A stretch of 64,000 bases of DNA, taken from Deinococcus psychrotolerans (lineage in GTDB: Bacteria > Deinococcota > Deinococci > Deinococcales > Deinococcaceae). The number at the start of each line of letters is the position of its first letter. Positions within the stretch are counted from its first letter, which is position 1. The stretch is taken from the NCBI RefSeq assembly GCF_003860465.1, contig NZ_CP034183.1, positions 1,996,001 through 2,060,000 on the forward strand, read 5' to 3'. The position numbers and the translations under genes were made by a program. The notes under the pieces were generated by a model, which worked only from the letters and a program-made list of their open reading frames with translations, was not told the origin of the DNA and did not search any database. This document shows, in pieces, positions 36,733-50,929 of the stretch.

Positions 36733-37511
36733 ACGGGCCGCCCCGCCATCATGAAGCTGGCGGTCATGCCGCCGTCAATCGGAACGGTTGCCCCCGTCAT
36801 AAAGCTGGCGGCAGGCGAGGCCAGAAAGTAGATCAACTCGGCCACTTCCCTCGGCGTTCCGAGGCGGCGTAGGGCGTGGAGGTCTTCGTAATCGCGGCGG
36901 GTTTGGGCGGGGTCGTGGCTGCTTGCCACCGAGTTGAGCAGTTCTTCAGTGGCAATCGCGCCGGGAGCGACCGCATTGACCCGGATGCCCTGCGGCGCGA
37001 GGTCTAGGGCCATCGAGCGGGTCAGGTTGACGAGTCCGGCTTTGCTGGCGGTGTAGGCCACGTTGCCCTGCTCGGCAAACAGACCCTGCACGCTGGCAAC
37101 GTGAACAATGGCGCTTCCTCCCGGCATCAACGGCACACAGGCCCGTGAGAACCGCAGCGGAGCCGTCAAATTCACGTCCAGCGCCCGCTGCCAGCCGCCC
37201 TCGGAGACGTCCATCAGCGAGCCGACCGCGCCCTGATAAGCGGCATTGTTGACCAGTACGTCCAGCCCGCCCCACTGAGCGCCGAGTTGCTTCACAGCCC
37301 GCTGGATGTCTACGGCGCTGGTCACGTCGCCCTGCACGTACAAGTGCTGGTCAGCTTGACTGCTCAGCGGGGCGGGCAGGTTGAGGTCAAACAGCAGCAC
37401 GGCCGCGCCGCGCTCGGCAAACAGTTCGGCAACCGCCCTGCCGATGCCCTGCGCCGCGCCCGTGACGAGAACGCGGGGTGTCCAGTCGGGTGAAATTTTC
37501 AGGGTGGTCAT
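36729..37511 (-). CDS. Short-chain dehydrogenase/reductase (SDR)
   Basis: 260 residues. Cofactor site [16 protein letters not shown], then NNAAYQ, and the catalytic Ser (VASVQG) and YTASK (Tyr-xxx-Lys) are all in place, so it is a working classical SDR. Substrate unknown. It converges on moeA and is divergent from nanE with 73 bases between. Confidence 0.93.
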   Translation of the reverse strand: MTTLKISPDWTPRVLVTGAAQGIGRAVAELFAERGAAVLLFDLNLPAPLSSQADQHLYVQGDVTSAVDIQRAVKQLGAQWGGLDVLVNNAAYQGAVGSLMDVSEGGWQRALDVNLTAPLRFSRACVPLMPGGSAIVHVASVQGLFAEQGNVAYTASKAGLVNLTRSMALDLAPQGIRVNAVAPGAIATEELLNSVASSHDPAQTRRDYEDLHALRRLGTPREVAELIYFLASPAASFMTGATVPIDGGMTASFMMAGRPV

Positions 37512-37584
37512 GGTGAAAGCAGCATCTCACGGCTTGGCCCAAAGCGCAGCGCCAAAACGCTCAAGAGCAGGCCATACTTCGTTC

Positions 37585-38271
37585 ATGCTTCCTGATCCTC
37601 TCAAGACCCTGAAAGGCCAACTGATCGTCAGCGTGCAGGCCGACGACGGCAGCCCCCTGCGCGGCACCCCGCATATCGTGGCCCTCAGCCGGGCGGCGCT
37701 GCTGGGCGGCGCAGGCGGACTGCGGCTGCGCTCGGCCTCCGACATCGCGGCGGTGCGGGCCGTGACGGGCGTGCCGATCATCGGGCTGACCAAACAAAGC
37801 CACCTCAATACCGAAATCTACATCACCGCCACGCCGGACGAAGTGCGCGGGGTGGCCGCTGCGGGCGCGGATTTGGTGGCTTTTGACGGCACCGACTTGC
37901 CGCGTCCCTTCAGCGTGGCCGAGTTGGTGCGGGCCGCCCACGACGCCGGCGTGCTGGCCATGGCCGACATCAGCACCCTCGCCGAAGCGCTGAGCGCCTA
38001 TAAGGCAGGAGCCGACATCGTGGGCACCACCATGAGCGGCTACACCCCCCACAGCCCCCAATTGCCCGCGCCCGACTTTGAACTCATGGCGCAGCTGCGG
38101 GAAGCGGGCCTGCCGTTTATTGCCGAAGGTCGGCTCAACACCCCCGATTTGGCGGCGCTGGCCCAGCAGCTCGGCGCTTGGGCAGTGGTGGTAGGCAGCG
38201 CCATCACCCGCCCCGATCACGTGACGCGCTGGTTTGCAGACGCGCTGAGGGCCGAAAAAGAGCAGCACTGA
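37585..38271 (+). CDS. nanE: N-acylglucosamine-6-phosphate 2-epimerase (NanE)
   Basis: 228 residues from ATG at 37585; a longer frame begins inside the SDR gene and is rejected. The TIM barrel has GLRLRSASDIAAVR, PIIGLTKQSH, AAGADLVAFDGTDLPRP and FIAEGRLNTPD, all NanE features. It converts N-acetylmannosamine 6-phosphate to the glucosamine form in sialic acid or amino-sugar use. No nanA or nanK is near. CATACT six bases before the ATG suggests a leaderless mRNA. Confidence 0.9.
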   Translation: MLPDPLKTLKGQLIVSVQADDGSPLRGTPHIVALSRAALLGGAGGLRLRSASDIAAVRAVTGVPIIGLTKQSHLNTEIYITATPDEVRGVAAAGADLVAFDGTDLPRPFSVAELVRAAHDAGVLAMADISTLAEALSAYKAGADIVGTTMSGYTPHSPQLPAPDFELMAQLREAGLPFIAEGRLNTPDLAALAQQLGAWAVVVGSAITRPDHVTRWFADALRAEKEQH

Positions 38272-38298
38272 CTGAACAGCACTGACTTAGACTGAGGC

Positions 38299-39096
38299 AT
38301 GTCTGGTTCTTCCAAAGAAACGCTGCTCAAAGCGTACGACGCTCAGTTGCGTGAGAGCGCTGAGATGCTGACTGCCGATAGGGTTGACCGGCTTGGCCCG
38401 CTGTGGCTCGGCAAATTTGGCGACTGGGGTTTTGTTTCTTATCGTTCGCTGGATGGATACGCCAGCGACGCCCTAGATCGTCTGATTGTTGAGACCATTG
38501 CCTACTACGCTGCCGATCCGCAGATGAAAACCTTCGAGTGGAAAACGCGCGGCCACGACTCGCCCGCTGATTTGCCGCAGCGGCTCACCGCACAGGGCTT
38601 TCAGGCCGAAGACCCCGAGACCGTCATGCTGGGGGAAGCACAGTTTCTCGCCCAACCCATCAAGCTTCCGACCGGCGTGACCCTGCGGCGAATAGACAAC
38701 CAACCCAGCCCATACTCGGACGTGGTGCGGGCCGCCAGAGCACAGGAGCTGGCGTTTGGCGCTCCTTACGACGCGGACGATTTGATGCGCCGCATCGAGA
38801 AAGGTGCGGGGCGCACCGAAGTGTGGGTCGCGGAAACGCAGCAGCAGATGGTCTGCGTGGGCCGCTTGGAGGTGATTCCAAACACCGAATTTGCGGGGCT
38901 GTGGGGCGGCGGCACGTTGCCGGAGTGGCGGGGTCAGGGCATCTACCGGGCCCTAACGGCGGCCCGCGCTCAAGCGGCGCTGAAGCGGGGCGTGCGGTAT
39001 CTGCACAGCGACTGCACCGAGTATTCCCGTCCGATCTTGGAGCGCGGCGGCCTGTTGCCGGTCACGACGACGACGCCGTACATCTGGCGGCGTTAG
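38299..39096 (+). CDS. GNAT-family acetyltransferase
   Basis: 265 residues. The C-terminal half is a GNAT domain with the acetyl-CoA loop LPEWRGQGIYRALT and a final strand near YLHSDCTEYSRPILERGG. The N-terminal 130 residues look like a second, degenerate GNAT-like half. Substrate unknown. It ends in a 4-base overlap with the convergent trmK. Confidence 0.8.
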   Translation: MSGSSKETLLKAYDAQLRESAEMLTADRVDRLGPLWLGKFGDWGFVSYRSLDGYASDALDRLIVETIAYYAADPQMKTFEWKTRGHDSPADLPQRLTAQGFQAEDPETVMLGEAQFLAQPIKLPTGVTLRRIDNQPSPYSDVVRAARAQELAFGAPYDADDLMRRIEKGAGRTEVWVAETQQQMVCVGRLEVIPNTEFAGLWGGGTLPEWRGQGIYRALTAARAQAALKRGVRYLHSDCTEYSRPILERGGLLPVTTTTPYIWRR

Positions 39097-39776
39097 GGAG
39101 CAGGCGTCAAGGCGTCCAGCAAGCAAGCCAGCGCGTCACGAACCACCCGCAGTTCCTCCATTACACTTGGCCGCCCATGCACCGCCAGCGCCGAGAGCCG
39201 CCGTTCTTGGGCGCGGAGTTCGGCCTGCAAGTGCGGGTCGGCGCTCCTCAGAAGATGCGGGCCGAATTTGAGTGCCGCCGCTGCCGGCAAATTCAAATAC
39301 GCCGGATCAGCGCCGTCTACTTGTTCGAAACTGAGCACCGGATAGCGCCAAAAGCCTGGAGCCAGAACTTCTTGCTTCAGGTGATAGCCGCTCGCCTGCG
39401 CCCATGCCCGCAAAGCTTCCGGCTCGGCGTTGGGCTGCAAAATGAGGGTTGGCGGGAGCCACTCAGCCCGCCCAAGAATGCCCAAAATGGTGCGTGCGCC
39501 CATGCCGGTTAAGCTGGCGCTTTGAATTTCTCGCGGTGCAACCGGCGCAAACCCGTCACCCTGACGCACTTCGATCTGCTGGCCCAGCCCGGCTCGCCCC
39601 ACCGCCGCGAGGGCCAGTTGCAGCGGGCCAGCGTTGAGTTCGACGGCAATGACGTTCTGGCAGCGACACGAACGGATGAGGGCCAGCGGCAGCGCGGCGT
39701 GGTCGGTGCCGATGTCGGCGTGGCTAGCAGCACGGATAAGCTGCAAAACGGCCTTCAGACGGGCGTCTAACGTCAC
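39093..39776 (-). CDS. trmK: tRNA (adenine(22)-N1)-methyltransferase, TrmK family
   Basis: 227 residues. ADIGTDHAALPLALIRSC is the SAM-binding motif I, then LTGMGARTILGILG and LILQPNAEP, all typical of TrmK. The family adds a methyl group to N1 of A22 in class II tRNAs such as Leu and Ser. The start is a GTG. It precedes the UPF0114 gene region on the same strand. Confidence 0.85.
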   Translation of the reverse strand: MTLDARLKAVLQLIRAASHADIGTDHAALPLALIRSCRCQNVIAVELNAGPLQLALAAVGRAGLGQQIEVRQGDGFAPVAPREIQSASLTGMGARTILGILGRAEWLPPTLILQPNAEPEALRAWAQASGYHLKQEVLAPGFWRYPVLSFEQVDGADPAYLNLPAAAALKFGPHLLRSADPHLQAELRAQERRLSALAVHGRPSVMEELRVVRDALACLLDALTPAP

Positions 39777-39785
39777 TGGGTCACT

Positions 39786-40343
39786 TCACTCAGCGTCCGG
39801 TTTGACGTCGCCTTCGACTTGGTGTGGGTGGGCGCCGAGGCGGGCCAAAATAGAGCTGTACACGCCAATGGCCAGCATCACCGCCGCTACGCTCAGTCCA
39901 AACAACAAAATTGGCTGGCCTTCGCCCTGCTCCCACTTAATCGCCACGCTGAAAAACTTGACAGCGAGGGCCACCACCACGATGCCCAGCAACTTTTGCT
40001 TGAGGTCGTCGAAGGTGCGGATATGCAGCCACGCCGGAAGATTGGCGACTCGGCCCACGAACAAAGACTGCAAGCCCAAACTGATAATCAGCAGGGCGGT
40101 GGCAATCAGTAAATTGTCGGTTTGTTCGATGGCCGCGATCAACAACGACTTGCCTGTTTTTTCGTCGGCAAAATGCGGCAACGCTTCCCAAATCACCGCC
40201 ACCGTCCTGACTGTACCGTTGACGAACAGCACCAGCGAAAAAAGAAAACTGGAGAGTACGCCAAATTCCACGATCAGGCGGGTAAAGCCGAAGAGAGCAT
40301 TGCCTGAAGTTAAACCAGTTTTTTTGGGATTGGGCGCTGCCAT
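39786..40343 (-). CDS. UPF0114 (YqhA-like) membrane protein
   Basis: 185 residues with three to four membrane segments (about 22-47, 67-93, 118-135, 143-165). RLIVEFGVLSSFLFSLVLF and the SIGxQSLF-like run ISLGLQSLFVGRVANLPAWL fit the YqhA family of unknown function. TATCTT lies seven bases and AGGAG a few bases before the ATG. It may be co-transcribed with trmK, 10 bases downstream. Confidence 0.85.
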   Translation of the reverse strand: MAAPNPKKTGLTSGNALFGFTRLIVEFGVLSSFLFSLVLFVNGTVRTVAVIWEALPHFADEKTGKSLLIAAIEQTDNLLIATALLIISLGLQSLFVGRVANLPAWLHIRTFDDLKQKLLGIVVVALAVKFFSVAIKWEQGEGQPILLFGLSVAAVMLAIGVYSSILARLGAHPHQVEGDVKPDAE

Positions 40344-40377
40344 TGCTCCTAAGATAGTGGTTATGGGGTGCAGGGCG

Positions 40378-40929
40378 TCAGGGCGTCAGGGCGTCGCCCA
40401 GCCGGATCACGCCGCCGCGCACCACCCGCGCCGTGATCCCGCCGTGACCGCGCACCGCGTTGTAGCCGCCCGCACCCAGATTTTCTTCCATCCGCGAACA
40501 GGGGTGGCACTCGCCGGTGCCTTCCAAAATCACCTCGCCGATCTGAAAGCGCTGGTCTTTGAGCGCCAACAGCGCAATGCCCGACACCACGATGTTGCGC
40601 CGCAGCAGCTCAGGCGTGACTTCCGGCAGCCCAGCCAGCGCGGCGATCACCAGAAAATGCTCGGCTTGAATCAAGGTGACTTGGCGCTTGCCCGGCCCGC
40701 CCGCGAGCGGCTTGGGGCTGCTGACCGTGGAAATTTCACCGACTTCGCCGGTCAAAGCACGCAGGCGCGGCACGCTTTTTTTGCCGTGATCGCCCACGAC
40801 GCCCAGATTTTCTATGACTTCGATTTCTTCCAAGCTGTGCAGCCTTTCACGGCGGGCGGGCCGAATGCCCAGCCACTGAACTTGTCCGGCGCGGGGGAAA
40901 GTGCTGCGGAGACCTTGCAGGGTTTGCAT
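40378..40929 (-). CDS. MOSC-domain protein
   Basis: 183 residues. MOSC-domain features are GQVQWLGIRPARRE, ELLRRNIVVSGIALLALKDQ and the Cys-containing end GTGECHPCSRMEENLG; the conserved Cys is present. MOSC proteins carry molybdenum-bound or sulfur groups, and standalone ones include YiiM-like detoxifying enzymes. TAGCAT six bases before the ATG suggests a leaderless mRNA. The 3' end includes three copies of an 8-base unit CAGGGCGT. Confidence 0.85.
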   Translation of the reverse strand: MQTLQGLRSTFPRAGQVQWLGIRPARRERLHSLEEIEVIENLGVVGDHGKKSVPRLRALTGEVGEISTVSSPKPLAGGPGKRQVTLIQAEHFLVIAALAGLPEVTPELLRRNIVVSGIALLALKDQRFQIGEVILEGTGECHPCSRMEENLGAGGYNAVRGHGGITARVVRGGVIRLGDALTP

Positions 40930-40976
40930 CCCGCCATGCTAGTGCGGGACGCCGGTACAAATTGATCTGGGCCTGC

Positions 40977-40982
40977 TAAACT
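40977..40982 (+). promoter_or_regulatory. -10 box of tyrS transcript
   Basis: TAAACT exactly six bases before the leader-peptide ATG. No good -35 box was found. Confidence 0.45.
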
Positions 40983-40988
40983 GAACGC

Positions 40989-41030
40989 ATGAGGCGCTTG
41001 ACCCGACTTGCTTATTCACCCTGCCGCTAA
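40989..41030 (+). CDS. Possible tyrS leader peptide (13 residues)
   Basis: ATG at 40989, six bases after TAAACT, encodes MRRLTRLAYSPCR, with a Tyr codon at position 9, four codons before the end. Its position 95 bases upstream of tyrS and a following hairpin suggest a regulatory leader. One Tyr codon is fewer than in classical attenuators. Confidence 0.4.
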   Translation: MRRLTRLAYSPCR

Positions 41031-41043
41031 GGTGGGGGGTTGA

Positions 41044-42360
<1,317 letters not shown>

Positions 42361-42383
42361 GGAGCAGCGTTCAGTACAGCGAA

Positions 42384-42412
42384 AGGGGAGAAACAAGCTC
42401 AGCTTCTCCCCT
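42384..42412 (+). terminator. Terminator of tyrS
   Basis: AGGGGAGAA and TTCTCCCCT form a perfect 9-bp stem, followed by AACTTTTG. Moderate T-run. Confidence 0.6.
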
Positions 42413-42447
42413 AACTTTTGCTCACCATTTTCGCCCAAAACCAAAAG

Positions 42448-42491
42448 TTATCCACAGGAGGGTGTGGATAAAACACCGTGCCTGTGGATAA
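42448..42491. other. Cluster of three perfect DnaA boxes outside oriC
   Basis: TTATCCACA at 42448-42456 (plus), and its complement at 42463-42471 and 42483-42491 (minus orientation). All match the 9-base consensus. They lie in the gap between the tyrS terminator and the pyk 3' end, about 4.4 kb from oriC. Confidence 0.8.
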
Positions 42492-42576
42492 AAAACCTGT
42501 GTGGTGAAGCTGACCTTGCGCTGACACGGCTTCCCTACTAAAAGCAGCCGCAAAAGCCGCGCCCACTTGCCTCAGC

Positions 42577-44001
<1,425 letters not shown>

Positions 44002-44018
44002 GGTTCTCCATTAAGGGA

Positions 44019-44050
44019 GTTGGAAGTGTTGCTTTGGAACCACTTCCAAC
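44019..44050. repeat. Inverted repeat in pyk leader
   Basis: GTTGGAAGTG (44019-44028) and CACTTCCAAC (44041-44050) are perfect 10-base arms with a 12-base spacer, just upstream of the pyk ribosome binding site. It could be an operator or an mRNA hairpin. Confidence 0.5.
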
Positions 44051-44095
44051 TAAGTAAGTTGAGCGGCGAAGGCGTAGCGTGGAGATCAAGCACAA

Positions 44096-44138
44096 ACCGC
44101 CAGTGTTCAGCCTCTGCTGTGCTGAACACTGGCGGTTA
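44096..44138. terminator. Terminator of eno
   Basis: A perfect 17-bp stem (AACCGCCAGTGTTCAGC with its complement) around a 9-base loop, 11 bases after the eno stop. Read on the minus strand the tract after it is only TTTGTGCTT, so it may be partial. Confidence 0.6.
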
Positions 44139-44148
44139 AAAAGAGTTA

Positions 44149-45450
<1,302 letters not shown>

Positions 45451-45570
45451 TCAGGGCGGCAACATCTCGGCGGAGCAAACGGCTCAGACAAAATGCGTAC
45501 TTCCGACACTATACCTCGCTGCAAGCCGAATGACGCTTAACCCGGTCTAGAAATCCGGCTCAATTGCCCC

Positions 45571-46653
45571 TCAGACTCGTAGCGGCACGACAACCGCGAG
45601 GTAGCCGCCGTCACCGCTGGCTTTGAAGATGGCTGGGCTGGTGGGGCCGGAAAAGCGCATCTCGGCGTCGCCTTCAATTGGGCCGAGCGCGTCAAGGACA
45701 TACTTTGCATTGAAGCCCAGGCTCATGGCCGGTTCAGTGCCTTCCTGCTGCACCTCGAGGGTGTCTTGGCCGCGTCCGTAATCGCCCTCGGCGGCCAGGC
45801 GCAACTTGCCCTCGCTGACCTGAAATTCAACCCGGTTATTGGCATTTTTGTCGGCCAGCACGGCCACCCGCGAAACGGCTTCCTTGAGGGCGGCGGCGCT
45901 CAGCGTCACGGTCAGCTTGATGTCGCGGGGAATCACCCGCTCGTAATCGGGAAAGTCGCCGTCGAGCAGCTTGGCGTTCATGCGAACCCGGTCAGTCTGG
46001 ATGCCCAAGATGCCGTCGCCGTAGGTCAAGCGCACCTCGCCGTCGCGTAGAACCCGGACGAGTTCATCGGCGCTACGGGCCGGAATGATCAAATTTCGGG
46101 CCTCACCGACAGCGCTGAACTCGCGCAGCGCCAGTCGGAACCCGTCGGAGGCCACCACCCGCGCCGTTTGCCCGTTTTGCTCGACCTTGATCCCCCGGAA
46201 GACCGCCTGAAACGCTTCGTTGCTGGCCGCGTAGCGCACGCTGGAGAGCGAGCGGGCGAGTTCTGAAGCGTTGAGGGTGGCGTCGGCGTGCGAGGGAAAT
46301 TCCAGTTCGGGATAGGCGGCGAGGTCGCCAGTTTGCAACTTGAATTCCGAGCCGCTGGCCCGCACCGAAAGCTCCGAGCCGCTGAGTTCGAGCTCGACGA
46401 GTTCGCCGCCCAAGTTACGAACGATCTGCGCGAACAGGTGCGCCGGAACCACGAACGACGCCGGATTTTGAATCTCGGCGGGGACCACGCAACTCAGGTC
46501 AAGTTCGAGGTTGGTGCCGCTCAGCAGAAGTCCGCGTTCGTTGGCTTCCACTTTGAGCGCGGTCAGCAGGGGGTTGCTGCTGCGGCTCGGAATGATCCGT
46601 TCGAGGATTCCCAGTCCCTCGCTGAGGGTTTTTTTGGTGACGTGTGCTTGCAT
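45571..46653 (-). CDS. dnaN: DNA polymerase III beta subunit (sliding clamp)
   Basis: 360 residues. The three-domain clamp fold is complete: N-terminal [31 protein letters not shown] in domain two, and the C-terminal end [18 protein letters not shown] (family ends with Met-Pro-hydrophobic-Arg). It encircles DNA and tethers polymerase III. oriC and dnaA lie directly upstream. Confidence 0.97.
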   Translation of the reverse strand: MQAHVTKKTLSEGLGILERIIPSRSSNPLLTALKVEANERGLLLSGTNLELDLSCVVPAEIQNPASFVVPAHLFAQIVRNLGGELVELELSGSELSVRASGSEFKLQTGDLAAYPELEFPSHADATLNASELARSLSSVRYAASNEAFQAVFRGIKVEQNGQTARVVASDGFRLALREFSAVGEARNLIIPARSADELVRVLRDGEVRLTYGDGILGIQTDRVRMNAKLLDGDFPDYERVIPRDIKLTVTLSAAALKEAVSRVAVLADKNANNRVEFQVSEGKLRLAAEGDYGRGQDTLEVQQEGTEPAMSLGFNAKYVLDALGPIEGDAEMRFSGPTSPAIFKASGDGGYLAVVVPLRV

Positions 46654-47090
46654 CTGGGGTTCATCCTAGCGCCTCAGGGCCGGGGGGGTGGCGGGGAGTG
46701 GTTTTCAACCCCTGATTTCTCTCCAGATTTTTTGATTTTTGGAGCGGAGTGAGATTCGGTGAAAAAGGTAAAACTCAAAAACCCCTACTCTTTAACCGAT
46801 CTGTTTAACTTATAAAACTAGTAGTAGTAGTAATAGGGCCTGTGGATACTGTGGATAACTATCCTAGAGCCGCGCTGGGAGGGCAAAAGTTATCCACAGG
46901 CTGCCTGTGGATAACTCAAAAACCTGTGGATAACCTGTGGATAACTATGGCACTTATCCACAGGCCCTAACTGACCCAAAGTTATCCACAAAGTTATCCA
47001 CAGAAAAAAGGCACTTATCCACAGGTTATCCACAGGTTTATCCACAGATCGTGAAAAGAGTCACCACTAGACTAGACAACCTCTCATAAA
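46654..47090. other. Chromosomal replication origin oriC
   Basis: 437 bases between dnaN and dnaA. Eleven perfect DnaA boxes (TTATCCACA or its complement) lie at 46850, 46890, 46906, 46925, 46936, 46954, 46982, 46994, 47015, 47026 and 47038, plus a one-mismatch box at 46841. The four boxes at 46850, 46906, 46925 and 46936 are in reverse orientation to the others. Next to them is an AT-rich stretch (about 46756-46835) with a TAG-trio run. Location beside dnaA and dnaN is typical. Confidence 0.95.
46819..46836 (+). promoter_or_regulatory. DnaA-trio element
   Basis: Six trinucleotides TAG TAG TAG TAG TAA TAG, followed by the short GC step GGCC and then two head-to-tail DnaA boxes (46841 and 46850). 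This matches the basal unwinding system described for Bacillus subtilis, where DnaA loads on trios to open the origin. Confidence 0.7.
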
Positions 47091-48491
<1,401 letters not shown>

Positions 48492-48692
48492 AGCCTTACC
48501 TCCCGGCTGAGCGAAACAAACCAGCCCTCTTCATAAACGCCTTACAAGCACCTTCAAATGAGCGCCGCCACCCCTGTGAGCCTTGCGGCACGGGGCGGCC
48601 CACTCACCTGTGGGGGGCATCATAGCACCCGATTTTGGCAGCAGAAATGGCTGCTTGATTCAAACGTTCAGGCCGCCAAAAGAGGGAACAGC
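48492..48692. other. Intergenic region between dnaA and the lipoprotein gene
   Basis: Holds the dnaA ribosome binding site and upstream region. I see no DnaA box, no repeat and no further gene in it. Confidence 0.5.
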
Positions 48693-49757
48693 TCAGGGAC
48701 TGAGGCGGTAGAGTGCTCCAGCACTTTCAAACCAAACTGTCCCGCCGCTTTCCACTTCTAAGGCGCGGGGGCCGTCGCCCGGCACGCTGAGGCTTTGAGC
48801 GCTGAGTTGGCCGGGTTGCCAGCGGTAGAGCGCGTGGCGGGCCACGTCGGAGGCCCACAGTGTGCCGTCGGCGCTGGCCGAGAGCGCGGCGAGAATGGCT
48901 CCCGCCGGCACATTCAGTTCGCTGATGCTGCCCGAACCTGTGTCGATGCGGCTGAGTTTGCGCGTCCAGGAATCTACGAACCAAACGCTTTGGGCAGTGG
49001 CCGTCAGCAGGCGCGGGCGGGTTTTGCCCTTAACTCCCACCGGATAGCTGCGGGTCTGACCGCTGGCCGGATCGAAACGGATCACGGCTGGATTCGTCAA
49101 AAAACGTGAGTAGTACAGCACCCCGCCCGCGTCGGCGGTCAGGTCTTCGGCGTTGTCTTCGACGGGGTGGCTTTGCTGGACGCCGGACTGGACGCTCAGT
49201 TCAAAGAGGGCGTCTTGGCGGTATTGCAAGCTCCACAGCCGCCCGTCGGGGGTGCGGGTCAGAAAGTTGAGGTTGTCGCCGGGAGTGCCGAGCGGCATTT
49301 TTTTGAGCGCTTCGCCAACTTTGGCAGCTCCCACCCAGTTGCCCGCCACGTTTTGAATCATCAAGTAGCGGGTGCCGTCGGGGGCGACCGCCTGCGACGT
49401 AAAGCCTTCCTCGTCGGCGAGTGGCAACGCCTCGGCTTTGGCCGCGCCGCTGGCGATATCGAGGCTGATGACGGTGTGGCGCTGTGGATCGGGAGCATTG
49501 ACGGTGGGCAAAACGTAGACTTGGCCGCCCGCCACCCGCAAGCTGCTGGCCTGATAATTGCTGACCGGCAGGGCGAAGCGCTGTAAAGGCAAATTCGCCA
49601 AATTGACACTGGGTGCGCCCGCGCCGCTGCCGGAAGCCGAGTTGCCTGAGAGTGTGCCGGGAACGTTGGCGCTGCCGCAAGCCCCCAAAAGCGCACTGAG
49701 CGTCAATAAGGCGGGCAGCCATTTGAAGGAAAAGGAGGAAGAGACAACCTGTGTCAT
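48693..49757 (-). CDS. Vgb-like beta-propeller lipoprotein
   Basis: 354 residues from ATG at 49757. A lipoprotein signal (LPALLTLSALLGAC, Cys in the lipobox) shows it is anchored outside the membrane. The remaining residues repeat a blade pattern (TPDGRLWSLQ, GGVLYYSR, SADGTLWASDV, SGGTVWFES) as in streptogramin lyase-like/SMP-30-like beta-propellers. A binding or sensing role is likelier than catalysis. Ligand unknown. Confidence 0.75.
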   Translation of the reverse strand: MTQVVSSSFSFKWLPALLTLSALLGACGSANVPGTLSGNSASGSGAGAPSVNLANLPLQRFALPVSNYQASSLRVAGGQVYVLPTVNAPDPQRHTVISLDIASGAAKAEALPLADEEGFTSQAVAPDGTRYLMIQNVAGNWVGAAKVGEALKKMPLGTPGDNLNFLTRTPDGRLWSLQYRQDALFELSVQSGVQQSHPVEDNAEDLTADAGGVLYYSRFLTNPAVIRFDPASGQTRSYPVGVKGKTRPRLLTATAQSVWFVDSWTRKLSRIDTGSGSISELNVPAGAILAALSASADGTLWASDVARHALYRWQPGQLSAQSLSVPGDGPRALEVESGGTVWFESAGALYRLSP

Positions 49758-50004
49758 ACGGGTATCAAACACCGAAACCTCGTACCACTTCCTTACAACC
49801 CGAGTCAGAAAGCAAGGTTTTGCAGACTTTTTAGGAGAAGATCTGCAGCACAAACAAAGCCAAGCTGTTGTTTGTTAGCGCATTTGTTGGAATCATGGAA
49901 ACTGGCAAGTGAGCGGCGTAACTGCGGGTCGCGGCCAGAACACCAACACTTGCTCAAGGTGAGGTCGTCCGTCAGGGCGGGGCTGGGCGCTCTAAACTGC
50001 GGAC

Positions 50005-50694
50005 ATGTTGCTCTGGATGCGCCAACATTGGCGGCCCCTTTTGGCATTGGCCCTGCTGATCGTTTTACCGCTGTTTTTGCTCGGCTACCTGACGCAAGAC
50101 ATCCACGAAAAAGAGGTGTTCGGTTTCGACGCGCCGGTCACGCTGTGGGTTCGGGCCAACGCGCCAGCGTGGTTTCAGCAGGTGGCTCTAACCTTTAGCG
50201 CCTTTGGCAGCGCCACTTGGATGACGCCGGTCAGCGCGGTTTTGTTAGTGGTGTTTTGGCGAAAATCAGCCGTGATGGGCCGTTATTTTCTGATCTCGCT
50301 GGGCGGTGTGATGCTGCTCAACATCATTCTCAAAGCCTTGGTCGGCCGGGTGCGTCCACAGATCGTGGAGTGGCTGTGGCAAGAAGGCGACAAGAGTTTT
50401 CCGAGCGGTCACGCGACGATGGCCGCCGCCCTGACTGTGACGCTGGTGGCCCTGCTGTGGCGCACCGGCTGGCGCTGGCCGCTGATCGTGCTCGGCACGC
50501 TCTACACGCTGCTGATGGGAACGGCGAGGGTCTACGTGGGCGTGCATTACCCCACTGACGTGCTGGGCGGTTGGGCGCTGGGGATCTTCTGGGCGGCGGG
50601 TACGGCGCTGGTGCTGTGGAAGCGGCTGCGCCAAGCTCAGCAGCACGCCACCGAACCGGGGAAAGTGGTGCATTTGGGCGACCAGTCTGCTTAA
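50005..50694 (+). CDS. PAP2-family phosphatase
   Basis: 229 residues, five to six membrane segments. The acid phosphatase motifs are complete: KALVGRVRP, FPSGHAT (catalytic His) and ARVYVGVHYPTD. Such enzymes dephosphorylate phosphatidic acid or undecaprenyl pyrophosphate outside the membrane. TAAACT lies six bases before the ATG, so the mRNA is predicted leaderless. Confidence 0.92.
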   Translation: MLLWMRQHWRPLLALALLIVLPLFLLGYLTQDIHEKEVFGFDAPVTLWVRANAPAWFQQVALTFSAFGSATWMTPVSAVLLVVFWRKSAVMGRYFLISLGGVMLLNIILKALVGRVRPQIVEWLWQEGDKSFPSGHATMAAALTVTLVALLWRTGWRWPLIVLGTLYTLLMGTARVYVGVHYPTDVLGGWALGIFWAAGTALVLWKRLRQAQQHATEPGKVVHLGDQSA

Positions 50695-50929
50695 GTACGC
50701 CAATGTTTATCTTTGGATAAGCCGAGCGGAGCGGGCAGGCCCGGTAGGTGCGACCAAGCGTCGTCATCGGCGCTGCCCTGGTCAAGAAGCCGCTTTGCCC
50801 AAGACGCGAGAGATGGGAAAAGTACGGTTAGATGGGAGTGGATGGAGCGTTCTATGCGGGCAGGCCCGATAGGTGCCGCTCTGCTCAAGACGCGGAATCC
50901 CGAAACGGTAATCTTGTTGTACTTAGCGC
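50695..50929. repeat. Intergenic stretch with dispersed repeat copies
   Basis: A 21-base unit beginning GCGGGCAGGCCCG occurs at 50731-50751 and 50856-50876 with one difference. A 16-base string TCTGCTCAAGACGCGG (50880-50895) recurs in reverse complement at 21612-21627. No gene is present. It looks like a dispersed intergenic repeat family. Confidence 0.45.

Noticed and set aside
40372..40395. Three tandem CAGGGCGT units as a CRISPR or regulatory repeat
   Set aside because: Short, inside the MOSC 3' end, and not spaced by unique sequence; likely simple slippage.
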